Numbered from the stretch's first letter, positions 15,428 to 23,999 are shown. The stretch: DNA of 64,000 nucleotides from Comamonas fluminis (GCF_019186805.1 NZ_CP066783.1:4291501-4355500); one strand, 5' to 3'. A program made the numbers and translations. The notes: a model not told the origin generated them from the sequence alone.

Positions 15428-17029
15428 ATGCAATCACCGAAGATACCCGATGCCAACCGCAGCGCTGCCCGGCTGGATCTGCGCCGCCTGATTCTGGTGC
15501 TCACGATCTGCAGCGCCCTGATTCCGTTTGCCAACACCTTCTACGCCGGCTACCTGGTGCAGCGCCAGCAGCTGATAGACACCACGCTGGACGGCCACTA
15601 CGCCTATGCCACCAAGCTGGCGCGCAGCACGGATGACTTTCTGCAATCGGCCCTGCAACAACTGGACTACAGCGCCAAGCTGATGGCCGGGCACATGAAG
15701 GACAACGTCTTCCTGGGCGAAGAAGCCACGCGGCTGCGCCTGCAGACCAAGAGTTTCAACTCCGTCACCATCATCGACAACACCGGCTATGTGCTGGCCA
15801 CATCGCCCGAGACACTGCAGATCGCAGGCAAGACGCTGACCACCAGTGGCATTGTGGAAACCCTGCAGACCAAAGGCCCGGTCATCAGCCAGCCTTATAT
15901 GGCGGTTACCGGCAACTTCATTGTCTTTATCTCGCAGCCTGTTTTTGCGGAAGACGGCCAGTACCTGGGCGCCGTGGGCGGCAGCATCTACCTCAAGCAG
16001 GAAAGCATGCTGGATACGCTGCTGGGCTCGCACTTCTATGAAGACGGCTCCTATGTCTTCGTCGTGGACAAGAACAAGCACATCATCTACCACCCTGATG
16101 GCAAGCGCGTGGGCAACCAGGTGAACAACAACGACGCCATCAACCAAATCAGCCTGGGTGAATCCGGCAAGATGCCGCTGATCAACAGCCAGGGCCGCGA
16201 AATGCTGGCGGGCTATGCCATCGTGCCGTCCACAGGCTGGGGCATCGTGGCCCAGCGCCCCAAGGCGGCAACACTGGCGCCCCTCAACGATCTGATGCGA
16301 TCCGTGCTGTACAAGACACTGCCTATCGCCATTTTGATGCTGCTGCTGATCTGGTGGAGCGCCCGCCGCATTGCCAGCCCGCTGCGCCAGCTGGCCAATG
16401 GTGCGCGTGACATGGACAGGCCCGAAACCGCTGACAAGATTCAGTCCGTCAAGTCCTGGTACTTTGAATCGCACGAGCTGAAAAAAGCCATGCTCAAGGG
16501 CATTGACCTGCTGCAGCGCAACATCACCAAGCTGCGCGAGGACGTGAACACCGACCCGCTGACTGGCCTGGGCAACCGCCGCCACCTGGAGGCCGCCATC
16601 ACCGCCTTCCAGGCGCAGGAGACACCATTTGCCGTGCTGGCCATAGACATCGACCACTTCAAGAAGGTCAACGACAACTTTGGCCACGATGCGGGCGACA
16701 AGGTCCTCAAGCAACTGGCCCGGCAGATGCGCGATGTCTCGCGTGCCAATGACGTGCCCTGCCGCGTGGGGGGTGAAGAGTTCTTGCTGCTGCTGCCCGG
16801 CGCACCGCTGCACAGCGCCGCCCAGGTGGCAGAGCGCCTGCGTGCACTGGTTGAACATACCGAGCTGCCCGTGGTGGGCCGCATCACCATCTCACTGGGC
16901 GTGGCGCACTGGCCCGACAGCGATGACGATATGCAGGCCGTGTTCAAGCAGGCAGACGCCATGCTCTACGCCGCCAAACGTGGCGGGCGCAACCGGGTGG
17001 AAGTGGCAGCCACGGTGGAGCCTGCCTGA
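15428..17029 (+). CDS. Diguanylate cyclase with periplasmic Cache sensor domain
   Basis: The 533-residue membrane protein makes cyclic di-GMP. A first membrane helix at about residues 18-38 and a second at about 300-320 bracket a periplasmic double-Cache ligand-binding domain (with TIIDNTGYVLATSPE and VFVVDKNKHIIYHPD). A short linker leads to a GGDEF domain with the active motif in the variant form GGEEF (about residue 450) and an RxxD inhibitory site (RAND) exactly five residues before it, so product feedback is expected. The start at 15428 gives a short N-terminus before the first helix. The gene is flanked by unrelated genes. Confidence 0.92.
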   Translation: MQSPKIPDANRSAARLDLRRLILVLTICSALIPFANTFYAGYLVQRQQLIDTTLDGHYAYATKLARSTDDFLQSALQQLDYSAKLMAGHMKDNVFLGEEATRLRLQTKSFNSVTIIDNTGYVLATSPETLQIAGKTLTTSGIVETLQTKGPVISQPYMAVTGNFIVFISQPVFAEDGQYLGAVGGSIYLKQESMLDTLLGSHFYEDGSYVFVVDKNKHIIYHPDGKRVGNQVNNNDAINQISLGESGKMPLINSQGREMLAGYAIVPSTGWGIVAQRPKAATLAPLNDLMRSVLYKTLPIAILMLLLIWWSARRIASPLRQLANGARDMDRPETADKIQSVKSWYFESHELKKAMLKGIDLLQRNITKLREDVNTDPLTGLGNRRHLEAAITAFQAQETPFAVLAIDIDHFKKVNDNFGHDAGDKVLKQLARQMRDVSRANDVPCRVGGEEFLLLLPGAPLHSAAQVAERLRALVEHTELPVVGRITISLGVAHWPDSDDDMQAVFKQADAMLYAAKRGGRNRVEVAATVEPA

Positions 17030-17037
17030 GTACGGCT

Positions 17038-17358
17038 TCAAGGGTTGACCCACAGCATCAGCGCCACCACCACGCCCAGCAGCAAGGGCGTGGCAGCTAT
17101 TAGCAGCTCCAGCACCCGCCACACGGGCCGTGGTGCGGGCTGCGCCCTGAACGCCAGCACGTTCAGCACTGTCGCCGCCAGCGACAGCACCCCGGCCACC
17201 AGCACTGCCAGCAAATACAGCGCCAGCACTGGCATGCCGCAGGCATAACCACCCTGCCCGCGCTGGGCCTGAATGCTGGACTCTGCCATCCAGTACGCGC
17301 CGAACGGTATGACGACCAGCGCCAGCAGCGTCAAAACCCAGGATATCTGGCGCTTCAT
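17038..17358 (-). CDS. Small three-helix membrane protein
   Basis: The 106-residue protein shows hydrophobic segments at about residues 6-24, 43-67 and 84-103 and no known motif. Its start codon overlaps the stop codon of the upstream zinc-ribbon gene in an ATGA arrangement (17355-17358), which implies translational coupling. It is convergent with the diguanylate cyclase gene, whose stop lies 8 bases away. Function is unknown. Confidence 0.6.
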   Translation of the reverse strand: MKRQISWVLTLLALVVIPFGAYWMAESSIQAQRGQGGYACGMPVLALYLLAVLVAGVLSLAATVLNVLAFRAQPAPRPVWRVLELLIAATPLLLGVVVALMLWVNP

Positions 17359-17762
17359 GACACCCCCTCCTTTTCAGACTGCCGCTTGCCCTGCTGCTGC
17401 ACACGCCGCGCCTCGGCGGCACGCTCGCGCTCTTTGCGCCTGCAGGCATTGCAGCGGTTGGCCCTGGTGAAGACCTGGCCCTTGGCCACCTCGTACCACC
17501 ACTTCTGCCGCGTGGCGGTCCACACCTCCTGCTTGCCGCAGTCCTTGCAGCAAAACGGCTCGTCCACGTAATAGCCACGCGCCACAAAGTCGGGCTGGCC
17601 GTAGCTGTTGTAGGCCGCCAGTTGCAAGGGGTTGCAGGCGGCCATTGCCGCCGTCAGCGCAGGGGGTGCAACTGCCTGCGCTGCAGCAGACGCGGCCGCC
17701 CGGGCCGCCTTCCCCGCGCGCTGCAACTGTATTTCTGCCTTGCGTTGTTTGCCGCTTTTCAT
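17355..17762 (-). CDS. Zinc-ribbon domain protein (PF13451-like)
   Basis: The 135-residue protein starts with a basic, Ala-rich helix (about residues 1-45) and then has a zinc-ribbon domain around residues 65-120 with PFCCKDCGKQEVWTATRQKWWYE and RCNACRR, giving two CxxC pairs. Small proteins with this ribbon are common in proteobacteria and their function is unknown; nucleic-acid binding is plausible from the basic tails. The start at 17762 was chosen because upstream in-frame sequence is AT-richer and contains the divergent promoter region. It is coupled to the small membrane protein downstream. Confidence 0.65.
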   Translation of the reverse strand: MKSGKQRKAEIQLQRAGKAARAAASAAAQAVAPPALTAAMAACNPLQLAAYNSYGQPDFVARGYYVDEPFCCKDCGKQEVWTATRQKWWYEVAKGQVFTRANRCNACRRKERERAAEARRVQQQGKRQSEKEGVS

Positions 17763-17816
17763 GCACTCCACCTTAACCCAGCAGGCATTCCCGGCACCCA
17801 TGCACCAATCTGAACT

Positions 17817-17843
17817 TGCATGCTTCAAATTAGTGAGCATGCA
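17817..17843. promoter_or_regulatory. Inverted repeat TGCATGCT/AGCATGCA, enhancer-site candidate
   Basis: A perfect 8-11-8 inverted repeat is centred about 105 bases upstream of the sigma-54 GG element. This distance fits an upstream activating sequence for a sigma-54 enhancer-binding protein. Confidence 0.5.
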
Positions 17844-17933
17844 CCGCAACAGGGATAAGCGCTGCAAGCCACACACCTCTTAGAAATTAACAAGTCATTG
17901 ATTTTTAGGAACAAAACATTTGTAGGACATATC

Positions 17934-17949
17934 TGGCACACCTCTTGCA
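17934..17949 (+). promoter_or_regulatory. Sigma-54 promoter of the amine oxidase operon
   Basis: TGGCAC, five bases, TTGCA gives the invariant GG (17935-17936) and GC (17947-17948) ten bases apart, an essentially perfect -24/-12 promoter. Transcription would begin near 17960, leaving a leader of about 50 bases before the amine oxidase start. Confidence 0.8.
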
Positions 17950-18010
17950 AAGAACGCTTGCGCTGCCGCCATGCCAAGGCAGCACCAGTTCTTCAGAAAG
18001 GGAATCTCAG

Positions 18011-19606
18011 ATGCCAGAGCCAAGCCAACATTTCAGCCGCAGACAGCTGCTTTCCATGATCGGGAAAGTGGCGGGCGGCAGTGCCATGTACCAAGCCATG
18101 AGCTCGCTGGGCTATGCCGCTGAATCGCACTACAACGGCCCCGTCAAACTGAGCAATGCCAAGCCCGGCTCCAGCGTTCTGGTGCTGGGTGCAGGCCTGG
18201 CGGGCATGGTGGCCGCCATTGAATTGCGCGCTGCGGGCTACAAGGTGCAACTGCTCGAATTCCAGGGCCGCGCCGGTGGCCGCTGCTGGACGCTGCGCGG
18301 CGGTGACGAGTTTGCTGAACTCGATGGAACGCGCCAGAAAGTGGGCTTTGCCAAGGGCAACTATTTCAACCCCGGCCCCTGGCGCGTGCCCTACCACCAC
18401 CACGCGATGCTGGATTACTACAAGCGCTTTGGCATCAAGCTCGAAGCCTTCAACCAGGTCAACTACAACGCCTATCTGCACAACAGCAAGGCCCTGGCGG
18501 GCAAGCCCCAGCGCTTTCGCCATGTGCAGACCGATGTCTATGGCCATGTGGCCGAGCTGCTGTCCAAGGCCACCAACCAGGGCGCGCTGGACCAGGCCAT
18601 CAGCAAAGAGGACAAGGAACGCCTGCTGGAAGGCCTCAAGGCCTGGGGCGTGCTGGACAAGGAATACCGCTACCGCTCAAGCAACGCCGTCAGCGACTTC
18701 CGGGGCTACGACATTGACCCCGGCGGCGGCCTGATGGCGCAGGCCAAGCCCTCCACCCCTATGGGTCTGCATGATCTGCTGGAATCCAACCTGTGGCGCC
18801 AGATGGGCACCGGCAATGTGTATGAGTTCCACAGCGCCATCTTCCAGCCCGAGGGCGGCATGGACATGCTGGCCCAGGCCATGGCGCGTGATCTGGGTTC
18901 GGCCATCCGCTACAACACCAAGGTCACCAAGATTGCCCAGAACGACAAGGGCGTGACCGTGGACTATGTGGACGCCCTCAAGTCCGGCGCCACCCAGCAG
19001 GCCCGCGCCGACTGGTGCGTGTGCACGATTCCGCTGTCCATCCTCAGCCAGATCGAAGTGCAGGCCAGCGCGCCCATGCAAAACGCCATTGCCAGCGTGC
19101 CCTACGGCAGCTCCATGAAGGTCGGCCTGGAATTCAAGCGCCGCTTCTGGGAAGAAGACGAGCGCATCTACGGCGGCATCAGCTACACCGACCTGCCCAT
19201 CCAGCAAATCTCCTACCCCTCCACCGGCTATATGAGCGGTGGCCCCGCCGTGCTGCTGGGCGGCTACGCCTTTGAAAACAGCAACGCCTACCGCTTCTCG
19301 GCACTCAAGCCGGCCGAGCGCATTCGCCTGGCGCTGGAATACGGCGCGCAGATTCACCCGCAATACAAGCAGGAGTTCCTCAACGGCGTATCGGTGGCCT
19401 GGCACCGCATGCCCTGGATCAACGGCTGCTTTGGCAACTGGACCGACGCCCTGCGCGAGCAGCACTACCAGAACCTGGCCCAGGTCGATGGCCGCCTGGT
19501 ACTGGCGGGCGAGCATGTCTCGTACATCCCCGCCTGGCAGGAAGGTGCCGTGCTGTCCTCGCTGGACGCCATTCAGCGCCTGCACGCCAAGGCCTCCAGC
19601 CTCTGA
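18011..19606 (+). CDS. Exported flavin amine oxidase/dehydrogenase
   Basis: The 531-residue FAD enzyme belongs to the monoamine oxidase family. A twin-arginine signal with SRRQLL (about residues 10-15) indicates folded export to the periplasm. The dinucleotide fold VLVLGAGLAGMVAAIELRAAG (about 57-77) and GRAGGRCW motif bind FAD, and the C-terminal LVLAGEHVSYIPAWQEGAVLSS is the second FAD contact. It is the first gene of an operon with a periplasmic cytochrome c and a RidA-like lipoprotein. The cytochrome suggests that the reduced flavin is reoxidised by the respiratory chain, as reported for the nicotine enzyme NicA2 with its cytochrome, and not by oxygen. The amine substrate is unknown. Expression should be sigma-54 dependent. 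Confidence 0.87.
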   Translation: MPEPSQHFSRRQLLSMIGKVAGGSAMYQAMSSLGYAAESHYNGPVKLSNAKPGSSVLVLGAGLAGMVAAIELRAAGYKVQLLEFQGRAGGRCWTLRGGDEFAELDGTRQKVGFAKGNYFNPGPWRVPYHHHAMLDYYKRFGIKLEAFNQVNYNAYLHNSKALAGKPQRFRHVQTDVYGHVAELLSKATNQGALDQAISKEDKERLLEGLKAWGVLDKEYRYRSSNAVSDFRGYDIDPGGGLMAQAKPSTPMGLHDLLESNLWRQMGTGNVYEFHSAIFQPEGGMDMLAQAMARDLGSAIRYNTKVTKIAQNDKGVTVDYVDALKSGATQQARADWCVCTIPLSILSQIEVQASAPMQNAIASVPYGSSMKVGLEFKRRFWEEDERIYGGISYTDLPIQQISYPSTGYMSGGPAVLLGGYAFENSNAYRFSALKPAERIRLALEYGAQIHPQYKQEFLNGVSVAWHRMPWINGCFGNWTDALREQHYQNLAQVDGRLVLAGEHVSYIPAWQEGAVLSSLDAIQRLHAKASSL

Positions 19607-19632
19607 TCGACAACGTCTCAAGGAACCACACC

Positions 19633-20124
19633 ATGCACACATTGCACCGTCTTTGCGCCGCCACCGCCCTGGCTCTGAGCCTGGCCGGAGGCGCCATGGC
19701 CCAGTCACAGGGCACACAGGATGTGAAAAACCTGCAGCCGCTGCAGTCGGCCGCCATCCTGGCCATCTCGGCAGCAGATACCCAGGCGCTGATGAGCAAC
19801 TTCTCCTCCCTGCGCCCGCGCTTTTCGCAAACCGGCGGCGAAGCCCTGTACCAGGCCACCTGCCAGGGCTGCCACATGGCCAAGGGCGAAGGTGCCAAGG
19901 GTGCGGGCTTTTACCCCGCCCTCGCCTCCAACCCCAAGCTGGCCGCTGCCGCCTACCCTGCCTCGGTCGTCATGAACGGGCTGCACGGCATGCCCTCCTT
20001 TGCCAGCAAGCTGTCTGACGACCAGATTGCCGACGTCGTGAACTATGTGCGTAGCAACTTTGGCAACCAGTACCCCGACAAGCTCTCGGCCACCGACGTC
20101 AAAGCCTTTCGCGTCACGCAATAA
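19633..20124 (+). CDS. Periplasmic class I cytochrome c
   Basis: The 163-residue precursor has a Sec signal peptide (MHTLHRLCAATALALSLAGGAMAQ). One haem-binding motif CQGCH lies at about residue 76-80, and the distal Met ligand is likely in GLHGMPSFASKL, followed by the helix DDQIADVVNYVRSNFGN typical of small class I cytochromes. It follows the amine oxidase by 26 bases and precedes the RidA lipoprotein by 30, so it is probably the direct electron acceptor of the oxidase, handing electrons to a terminal oxidase. Confidence 0.87.
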   Translation: MHTLHRLCAATALALSLAGGAMAQSQGTQDVKNLQPLQSAAILAISAADTQALMSNFSSLRPRFSQTGGEALYQATCQGCHMAKGEGAKGAGFYPALASNPKLAAAAYPASVVMNGLHGMPSFASKLSDDQIADVVNYVRSNFGNQYPDKLSATDVKAFRVTQ

Positions 20125-20154
20125 GCCACCCGATCAATTCATTCAGGAGATCGC

Positions 20155-20700
20155 ATGAACATTCCATCCATCCTCAAGACCACCGTCACCGCTTCCGCTC
20201 TGGGTGCAGCCACCCTGCTCACCGGCTGCGCCGCCACCACTGCGGGCGGCGGCGATGTGGTGCGCTACAAGACACCGGGCTCCACCTTCCCCATCGCTGC
20301 GGCGGTAGAAATTCCCACCGATGCCCGCACCGTCTATCTCTCGGGCAAGGTGCCGCCCGTGGTGGACAAGTCCAAGCCCGCCACAGACCCTGCTGCCTAT
20401 GGCGGCGACACCGAAGGCCAGACCGTGGCCATTCTCAAGGGGCTGGAAGAACAGCTCAAAAGCATGAACCTCACCATGAGCGATGTGGTGAAGATGCAGG
20501 TCTTCCTGGTCGCAGACCCGGCCAAGGGCGGCAAGATGGACTTTGCTGGCTTCATGCGCGGCTACACCCAGTTCTTTGGCACAGCAGCCCAGCCCCATCT
20601 GCCCGCACGCTCGGCCTTCCAGATCGCCGCACTGGCCAACCCCGCCTGGTATGTAGAAATCGAAGTGGTGGCCGTTCGCGCCGCCAAAGCAAAACCCTAA
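20155..20700 (+). CDS. RidA/YjgF-family lipoprotein
   Basis: The 181-residue product begins with a lipoprotein signal (lipobox LLTGC at about residue 24), so this RidA-type protein is predicted to sit in the envelope; most family members are cytosolic. The Rid fold is clear from YLSGKVPP, TEGQTVAILKGLEEQL, SDVVKMQVFLVADP and LPARSAFQIAAL. The Arg in LPARSA corresponds to the Arg that binds the substrate carboxylate in imine deaminases, so enamine/imine hydrolysis is possible. In the operon with an amine oxidase it would hydrolyse the reactive imine product outside the cytoplasm. A good ribosome binding site (AGGAG) precedes the ATG. Confidence 0.87.
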   Translation: MNIPSILKTTVTASALGAATLLTGCAATTAGGGDVVRYKTPGSTFPIAAAVEIPTDARTVYLSGKVPPVVDKSKPATDPAAYGGDTEGQTVAILKGLEEQLKSMNLTMSDVVKMQVFLVADPAKGGKMDFAGFMRGYTQFFGTAAQPHLPARSAFQIAALANPAWYVEIEVVAVRAAKAKP

Positions 20701-20701
20701 A

Positions 20702-20750
20702 TTTGATAGCTGATAGCGCTTGATGGACAAGCGCTTGAAGCATTTTTAGC
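20702..20750. repeat. Dispersed AGCTATCAAA-type repeat, long copy
   Basis: TTTGATAGCTGATAGCGCTT, then AAGCGCTTGAAGCATTTTT is the most complete copy in the window, with AGCGCTT and AAGCGCT arms able to form a hairpin. Confidence 0.65.
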
Positions 20751-20757
20751 TCATAAA

Positions 20758-20781
20758 AAAGGCCCGGAAAACCGGGCCTTT
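20758..20781. terminator. Bidirectional terminator after the RidA gene
   Basis: AAAGGCCCGG pairs with CCGGGCCTTT around a 4-base A loop between convergent genes. Confidence 0.85.
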
Positions 20782-20799
20782 GTGCTTCAGAGAAAGCAA

Positions 20800-21774
20800 T
20801 CAATCCAGCTTCACGCCAGCGGCCTTGATGACCTCGCCCCAGCGCTTGGCTTCGGCGCGGGCCATGGTGTGGAACTGCTCGGGCGTGCCGGGCAGGGCTT
20901 CCATGCCGAAGTCGGCCATGCGCTTGACCACATCGGGGTCCTTGAGCGCTTTTTGCAGGTCGGCATTGATGCGCTGCACGATGGCGGGTGGCAGACCCTT
21001 GGGGCCCAGAATGCCCTGGAAGGCATAGACCTCGGAGTCCTTCAAGCCCAGCTCGGCCAGCGTGGGCACATTGGGCAGGTTGGGCACGCGCTTGGCGGTG
21101 CCGATGGCCAGTGCACGCACCTTGCCGGACTGAATCACGGGCAGGCCCGAAGCCAGGTCCAGGAACATGCAGGGCACCTGGCCGCCCATCACATCGGCCA
21201 GCGCGGGGGCTGCGCCCTTGTAGGGGATGTGGGTCAGGCTGGTGCCGGTGCGGTTCTTGAACAGCTCCATGGCCAGATGGTGGGGCGAGCCGTTGCCGGG
21301 CGATGCGTAGTTGAGCTTGCCGGGGTTGGCCTTGGCGTAGGCCAGGAATTCCTTGAAATCCTTGGCTTCAAAAGCGGGGTTGACCACCAGAGCCATGGGG
21401 AAACGGCTGATGCCGCCGACATAGGTGAAGTCCTTGTCGGGGTTGAAGGGCAGCTTGCTGAACAGGTGTTCGTTGTAGGCAAGGATGGCGTTGTCAGCCG
21501 ACATGATGGTGTAGCCATCGGGCTTGGCCGAGGCCACCATCTGGCCACCGATATTGGTGGAGGCGCCGGGGCGGTTGTCCACCACGATGGTCTGGTTCAG
21601 CGTCTTGCGCATGGCTTCTGCCACGGTGCGGGCCAGCACATCGGTGCCGCCTCCGGGTGGGTAGGGCACAACCCAGCGCACGGGGTTGGCAGGCCAGTCC
21701 TGCGCCATGGCAAAGGGGGAAGCGGCTGCAGCAGAGCCTGCGGCCACAGCGGCCAGAAATTGACGGCGATCCAT
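20800..21774 (-). CDS. Bug-family periplasmic binding protein (TctC type)
   Basis: The 324-residue precursor starts MDRRQFLAAVAAGSAAAASPFAMAQ, a signal peptide with a twin-arginine-like start. The mature portion has the signature of the Bug family: PVRWVVPYPPGGGTDVLARTVAE, VDNRPGASTNIGGQMVA and later HIPYKGAAPALADVMGGQV. Such receptors bind carboxylates for tripartite tricarboxylate transporters, but many copies are orphans as here. AGGAG lies upstream. The ligand cannot be told from sequence. Confidence 0.92.
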   Translation of the reverse strand: MDRRQFLAAVAAGSAAAASPFAMAQDWPANPVRWVVPYPPGGGTDVLARTVAEAMRKTLNQTIVVDNRPGASTNIGGQMVASAKPDGYTIMSADNAILAYNEHLFSKLPFNPDKDFTYVGGISRFPMALVVNPAFEAKDFKEFLAYAKANPGKLNYASPGNGSPHHLAMELFKNRTGTSLTHIPYKGAAPALADVMGGQVPCMFLDLASGLPVIQSGKVRALAIGTAKRVPNLPNVPTLAELGLKDSEVYAFQGILGPKGLPPAIVQRINADLQKALKDPDVVKRMADFGMEALPGTPEQFHTMARAEAKRWGEVIKAAGVKLD

Positions 21775-21832
21775 CGGTTTTGTCTCCTTGTGTTGAAGGG
21801 TTGGTTTTGGTTTTATGGCGCTGCAGCTTTTA

Positions 21833-21860
21833 TATTTTTGATAGCTGTCAGCGCTTATAT
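21833..21860. repeat. Dispersed AGCTATCAAA-type repeat
   Basis: TTTTTGATAGCTGTCAGCGCTTATA fills the gap between the TraB/GumN gene and the Bug gene. Confidence 0.55.
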
Positions 21861-22895
21861 TTATTGGGCTTCCATCGGTTTTGATGGCTTGGATTTGAAG
21901 GGCACCCGTTCGACCTTGTAGCCTTTTTTGCGCAGCAAGGTGGGCAGGCCGTTGGGCCCCACCATGTGCAGCGCGCCCACGGCGGCAAAGACGGAGTCAC
22001 CTTCCTTGAGCAGGTTGACGATGCCGTCCGCCATGCCAGGGTTACGGTCGTCGATCAGGCGTTTGAGCTGGGCACGCTCACGCGGGGTGTTGGCGCAGTC
22101 GCACCAGTCGGCGTATTTCTCCAGCTTCTCCTGTTTGCCATCGGCCCACAGGTCGGCGATCAGGTGGACTTGCTCGGATGCCTTGCCGTTTTCCAACTGT
22201 TTGAGGCCATCGTCCACGCTTTCAGCCACTTCCTGGGGGTCTTCGGAAAACAGTTCACGAATCTGCAGCTCTGGCGTTTCAAGGCCCACCACCGGCTTTT
22301 TCAGGCCTGCGGCCATCCCGGCCAGCAGCATGTCCACGCCATAGTCTGGATACACGCCCTGACCACGGGCAGACATGGCCTGCAAGGCAATCACCTGCGC
22401 ATCGGGGCGCAGCACCGCTATGTCCTGTGCACAGGCCTTGTCGCGCTGCACCTGCAGCCGCGCCGCCAGTGCAGCTTCCAGCTCGGGGGCGTCGTCACGC
22501 GCTTTCATGCCTTGGGCAATGCCTTTGACGACTTCCGGGTCCATCACATTGAGCTCCAGCGCCAGCTTGTCGGCCTTGCCCATGGCCTCCATCACCGTGC
22601 GACCGGGCACCAGCCAGGTACGGCGCCCCACATGGGATGTGCCATACAGCCAGCTCTCGCGCCCGCCATTGCTGACACGCCAGAGCAAGCCCCTGTCCTG
22701 CGCGGCGCGGGCTATCGCTTTCATCTCGCCGGAACTGGGCATGCTGGCCTTGGTCGGGCAGCTGGCGGCCTGTGCCACTGCGGGCATGGGAATGTCCTGC
22801 AGCGATTTATCGGCTTCGGGGGCTGCCTGGGCCCAGCCGCAGCACAGCGTCAGGCTCAGGGCCAGCAGTCGGCGTTGCATTACAGATGTCGGCAT
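21861..22895 (-). CDS. TraB/GumN-family protein
   Basis: The 344-residue protein begins with a signal peptide (QRRLLALSLTLCCGWAQA) and should be periplasmic. The TraB/GumN fold is indicated by ESWLYGTSHVG (about 80-90), the acidic ALELNVMDP, and the C-terminal AVGALHMVGPNGLPTLLRKKGYKVERV. These proteins are suspected metallohydrolases but the reaction is unproven. The ATG at 22895 is taken because GGAGA lies 7 bases upstream; a GTG immediately before it is also in frame. It sits 21 bases downstream of the FAH gene and may share its transcript. Confidence 0.85.
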   Translation of the reverse strand: MPTSVMQRRLLALSLTLCCGWAQAAPEADKSLQDIPMPAVAQAASCPTKASMPSSGEMKAIARAAQDRGLLWRVSNGGRESWLYGTSHVGRRTWLVPGRTVMEAMGKADKLALELNVMDPEVVKGIAQGMKARDDAPELEAALAARLQVQRDKACAQDIAVLRPDAQVIALQAMSARGQGVYPDYGVDMLLAGMAAGLKKPVVGLETPELQIRELFSEDPQEVAESVDDGLKQLENGKASEQVHLIADLWADGKQEKLEKYADWCDCANTPRERAQLKRLIDDRNPGMADGIVNLLKEGDSVFAAVGALHMVGPNGLPTLLRKKGYKVERVPFKSKPSKPMEAQ

Positions 22896-22916
22896 CACAC
22901 GGTCTCCGCAGTGGTT

Positions 22917-23999
22917 TCAATCCTGCGCAGTATCCCCGACCGGGTTCTGCTCACCCTCATCGCGGTCATCGCGGTCGTTGCCACCCGGAGGGGCAATGTT
23001 CTGGTCGATGGCGCCAAAGATGCTCTGGCCGTCCTTGCCCTTCATCTCGATGCGGATGGTGTCGCCAAACTGCATGAAATCGGTCTTGGGCGCGCCGTCC
23101 TGAATGGTCTCGATGCAGCGTTTTTCGGCGATGCAGCTATAGCCCTTGGGCCAGTCCATGCGCTTGTTCTTGCCGCTGCCGGTTTCCACGCCCTTGTTGC
23201 TCACCGTGCCGCTGCCCACGATGGAGCCTGCGCGCACATTGCGGGTCTTGGCAATATGGGCAATCAGCTGACCGAAGTGAAAGGTCATATCGTCACCCGC
23301 ATCGCACATGCCCACCTTGCGGCCGTTCCAGGTCGATTGCAGCGTCAGGTGCAGGCGGCCGCCCTTCCAGGCGTCACCCAGCTCGTCCAGCGTCACCGCC
23401 ACGGGGCTGAAGGCGGTGGCGGGCTTGCTCTGGAAAAAGCCAAAGCCCTTGGCCAGTTCGTTGGGGATGAGGTTGCGCAGGCTCACGTCGTTGACCAGCA
23501 TCACCAGACGGATACCGTCCAGCGCATCCTTGGCGTCCGTACCCATGGGCACATCGCCGGTGACCACGGCAATCTCGGCCTCGAAATCAATGCCCATGGC
23601 CGTGCTGGGCACGATCACATCGTCACAGGGGCCGATGAAGTCATCGCTGCCGCCCTGGTACATCAGCGGGTCGGTGTAGAAATTGGCGGGCACCTCGGCA
23701 TTGCGCGCCTTGCGCACCAGTTCGACGTGGTTGATATAGGCCGAGCCATCAGCCCACTGATAGGCGCGGGGCAGCGGGGCCATGCAGCGCTGGGGGTCGA
23801 ACGGGAAGGCGTGGCGGGCCTTGCCGTGGTTGAGTTCGTGCGACAGATCCTGCAACTGGGGCGCCATATAGCTCCAGTCGTCCAGCACCTGCTGCATGCG
23901 GTTGGCAATGCCGGTGGCATAGCAGGCCTGGCTCAGGTCACGCGAAACCACAACCAGTTGCCCGTCGCGCGAACCATCTTTGTACGTTGCCAGTTTCAT
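22917..23999 (-). CDS. Fumarylacetoacetate-hydrolase family protein
   Basis: The 360-residue enzyme belongs to the FAH superfamily, which hydrolyses C-C bonds of diketo acids or decarboxylates/hydrates related acids using Mg2+. The metal ligand motif is visible as GIDFEAEIAVVTGDVP (about 157-172), and the catalytic core continues with LRNLIPNELAKGFGFFQSKP and GSGTVSNKG. The C-terminal 20 residues are unusually charged (NDRDDRDEGEQ) and look like a disordered tail. It is divergent from an IclR regulator with a palindrome between, as expected for an aromatic ring-cleavage pathway gene; substrate is unknown. Confidence 0.87.
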   Translation of the reverse strand: MKLATYKDGSRDGQLVVVSRDLSQACYATGIANRMQQVLDDWSYMAPQLQDLSHELNHGKARHAFPFDPQRCMAPLPRAYQWADGSAYINHVELVRKARNAEVPANFYTDPLMYQGGSDDFIGPCDDVIVPSTAMGIDFEAEIAVVTGDVPMGTDAKDALDGIRLVMLVNDVSLRNLIPNELAKGFGFFQSKPATAFSPVAVTLDELGDAWKGGRLHLTLQSTWNGRKVGMCDAGDDMTFHFGQLIAHIAKTRNVRAGSIVGSGTVSNKGVETGSGKNKRMDWPKGYSCIAEKRCIETIQDGAPKTDFMQFGDTIRIEMKGKDGQSIFGAIDQNIAPPGGNDRDDRDEGEQNPVGDTAQD

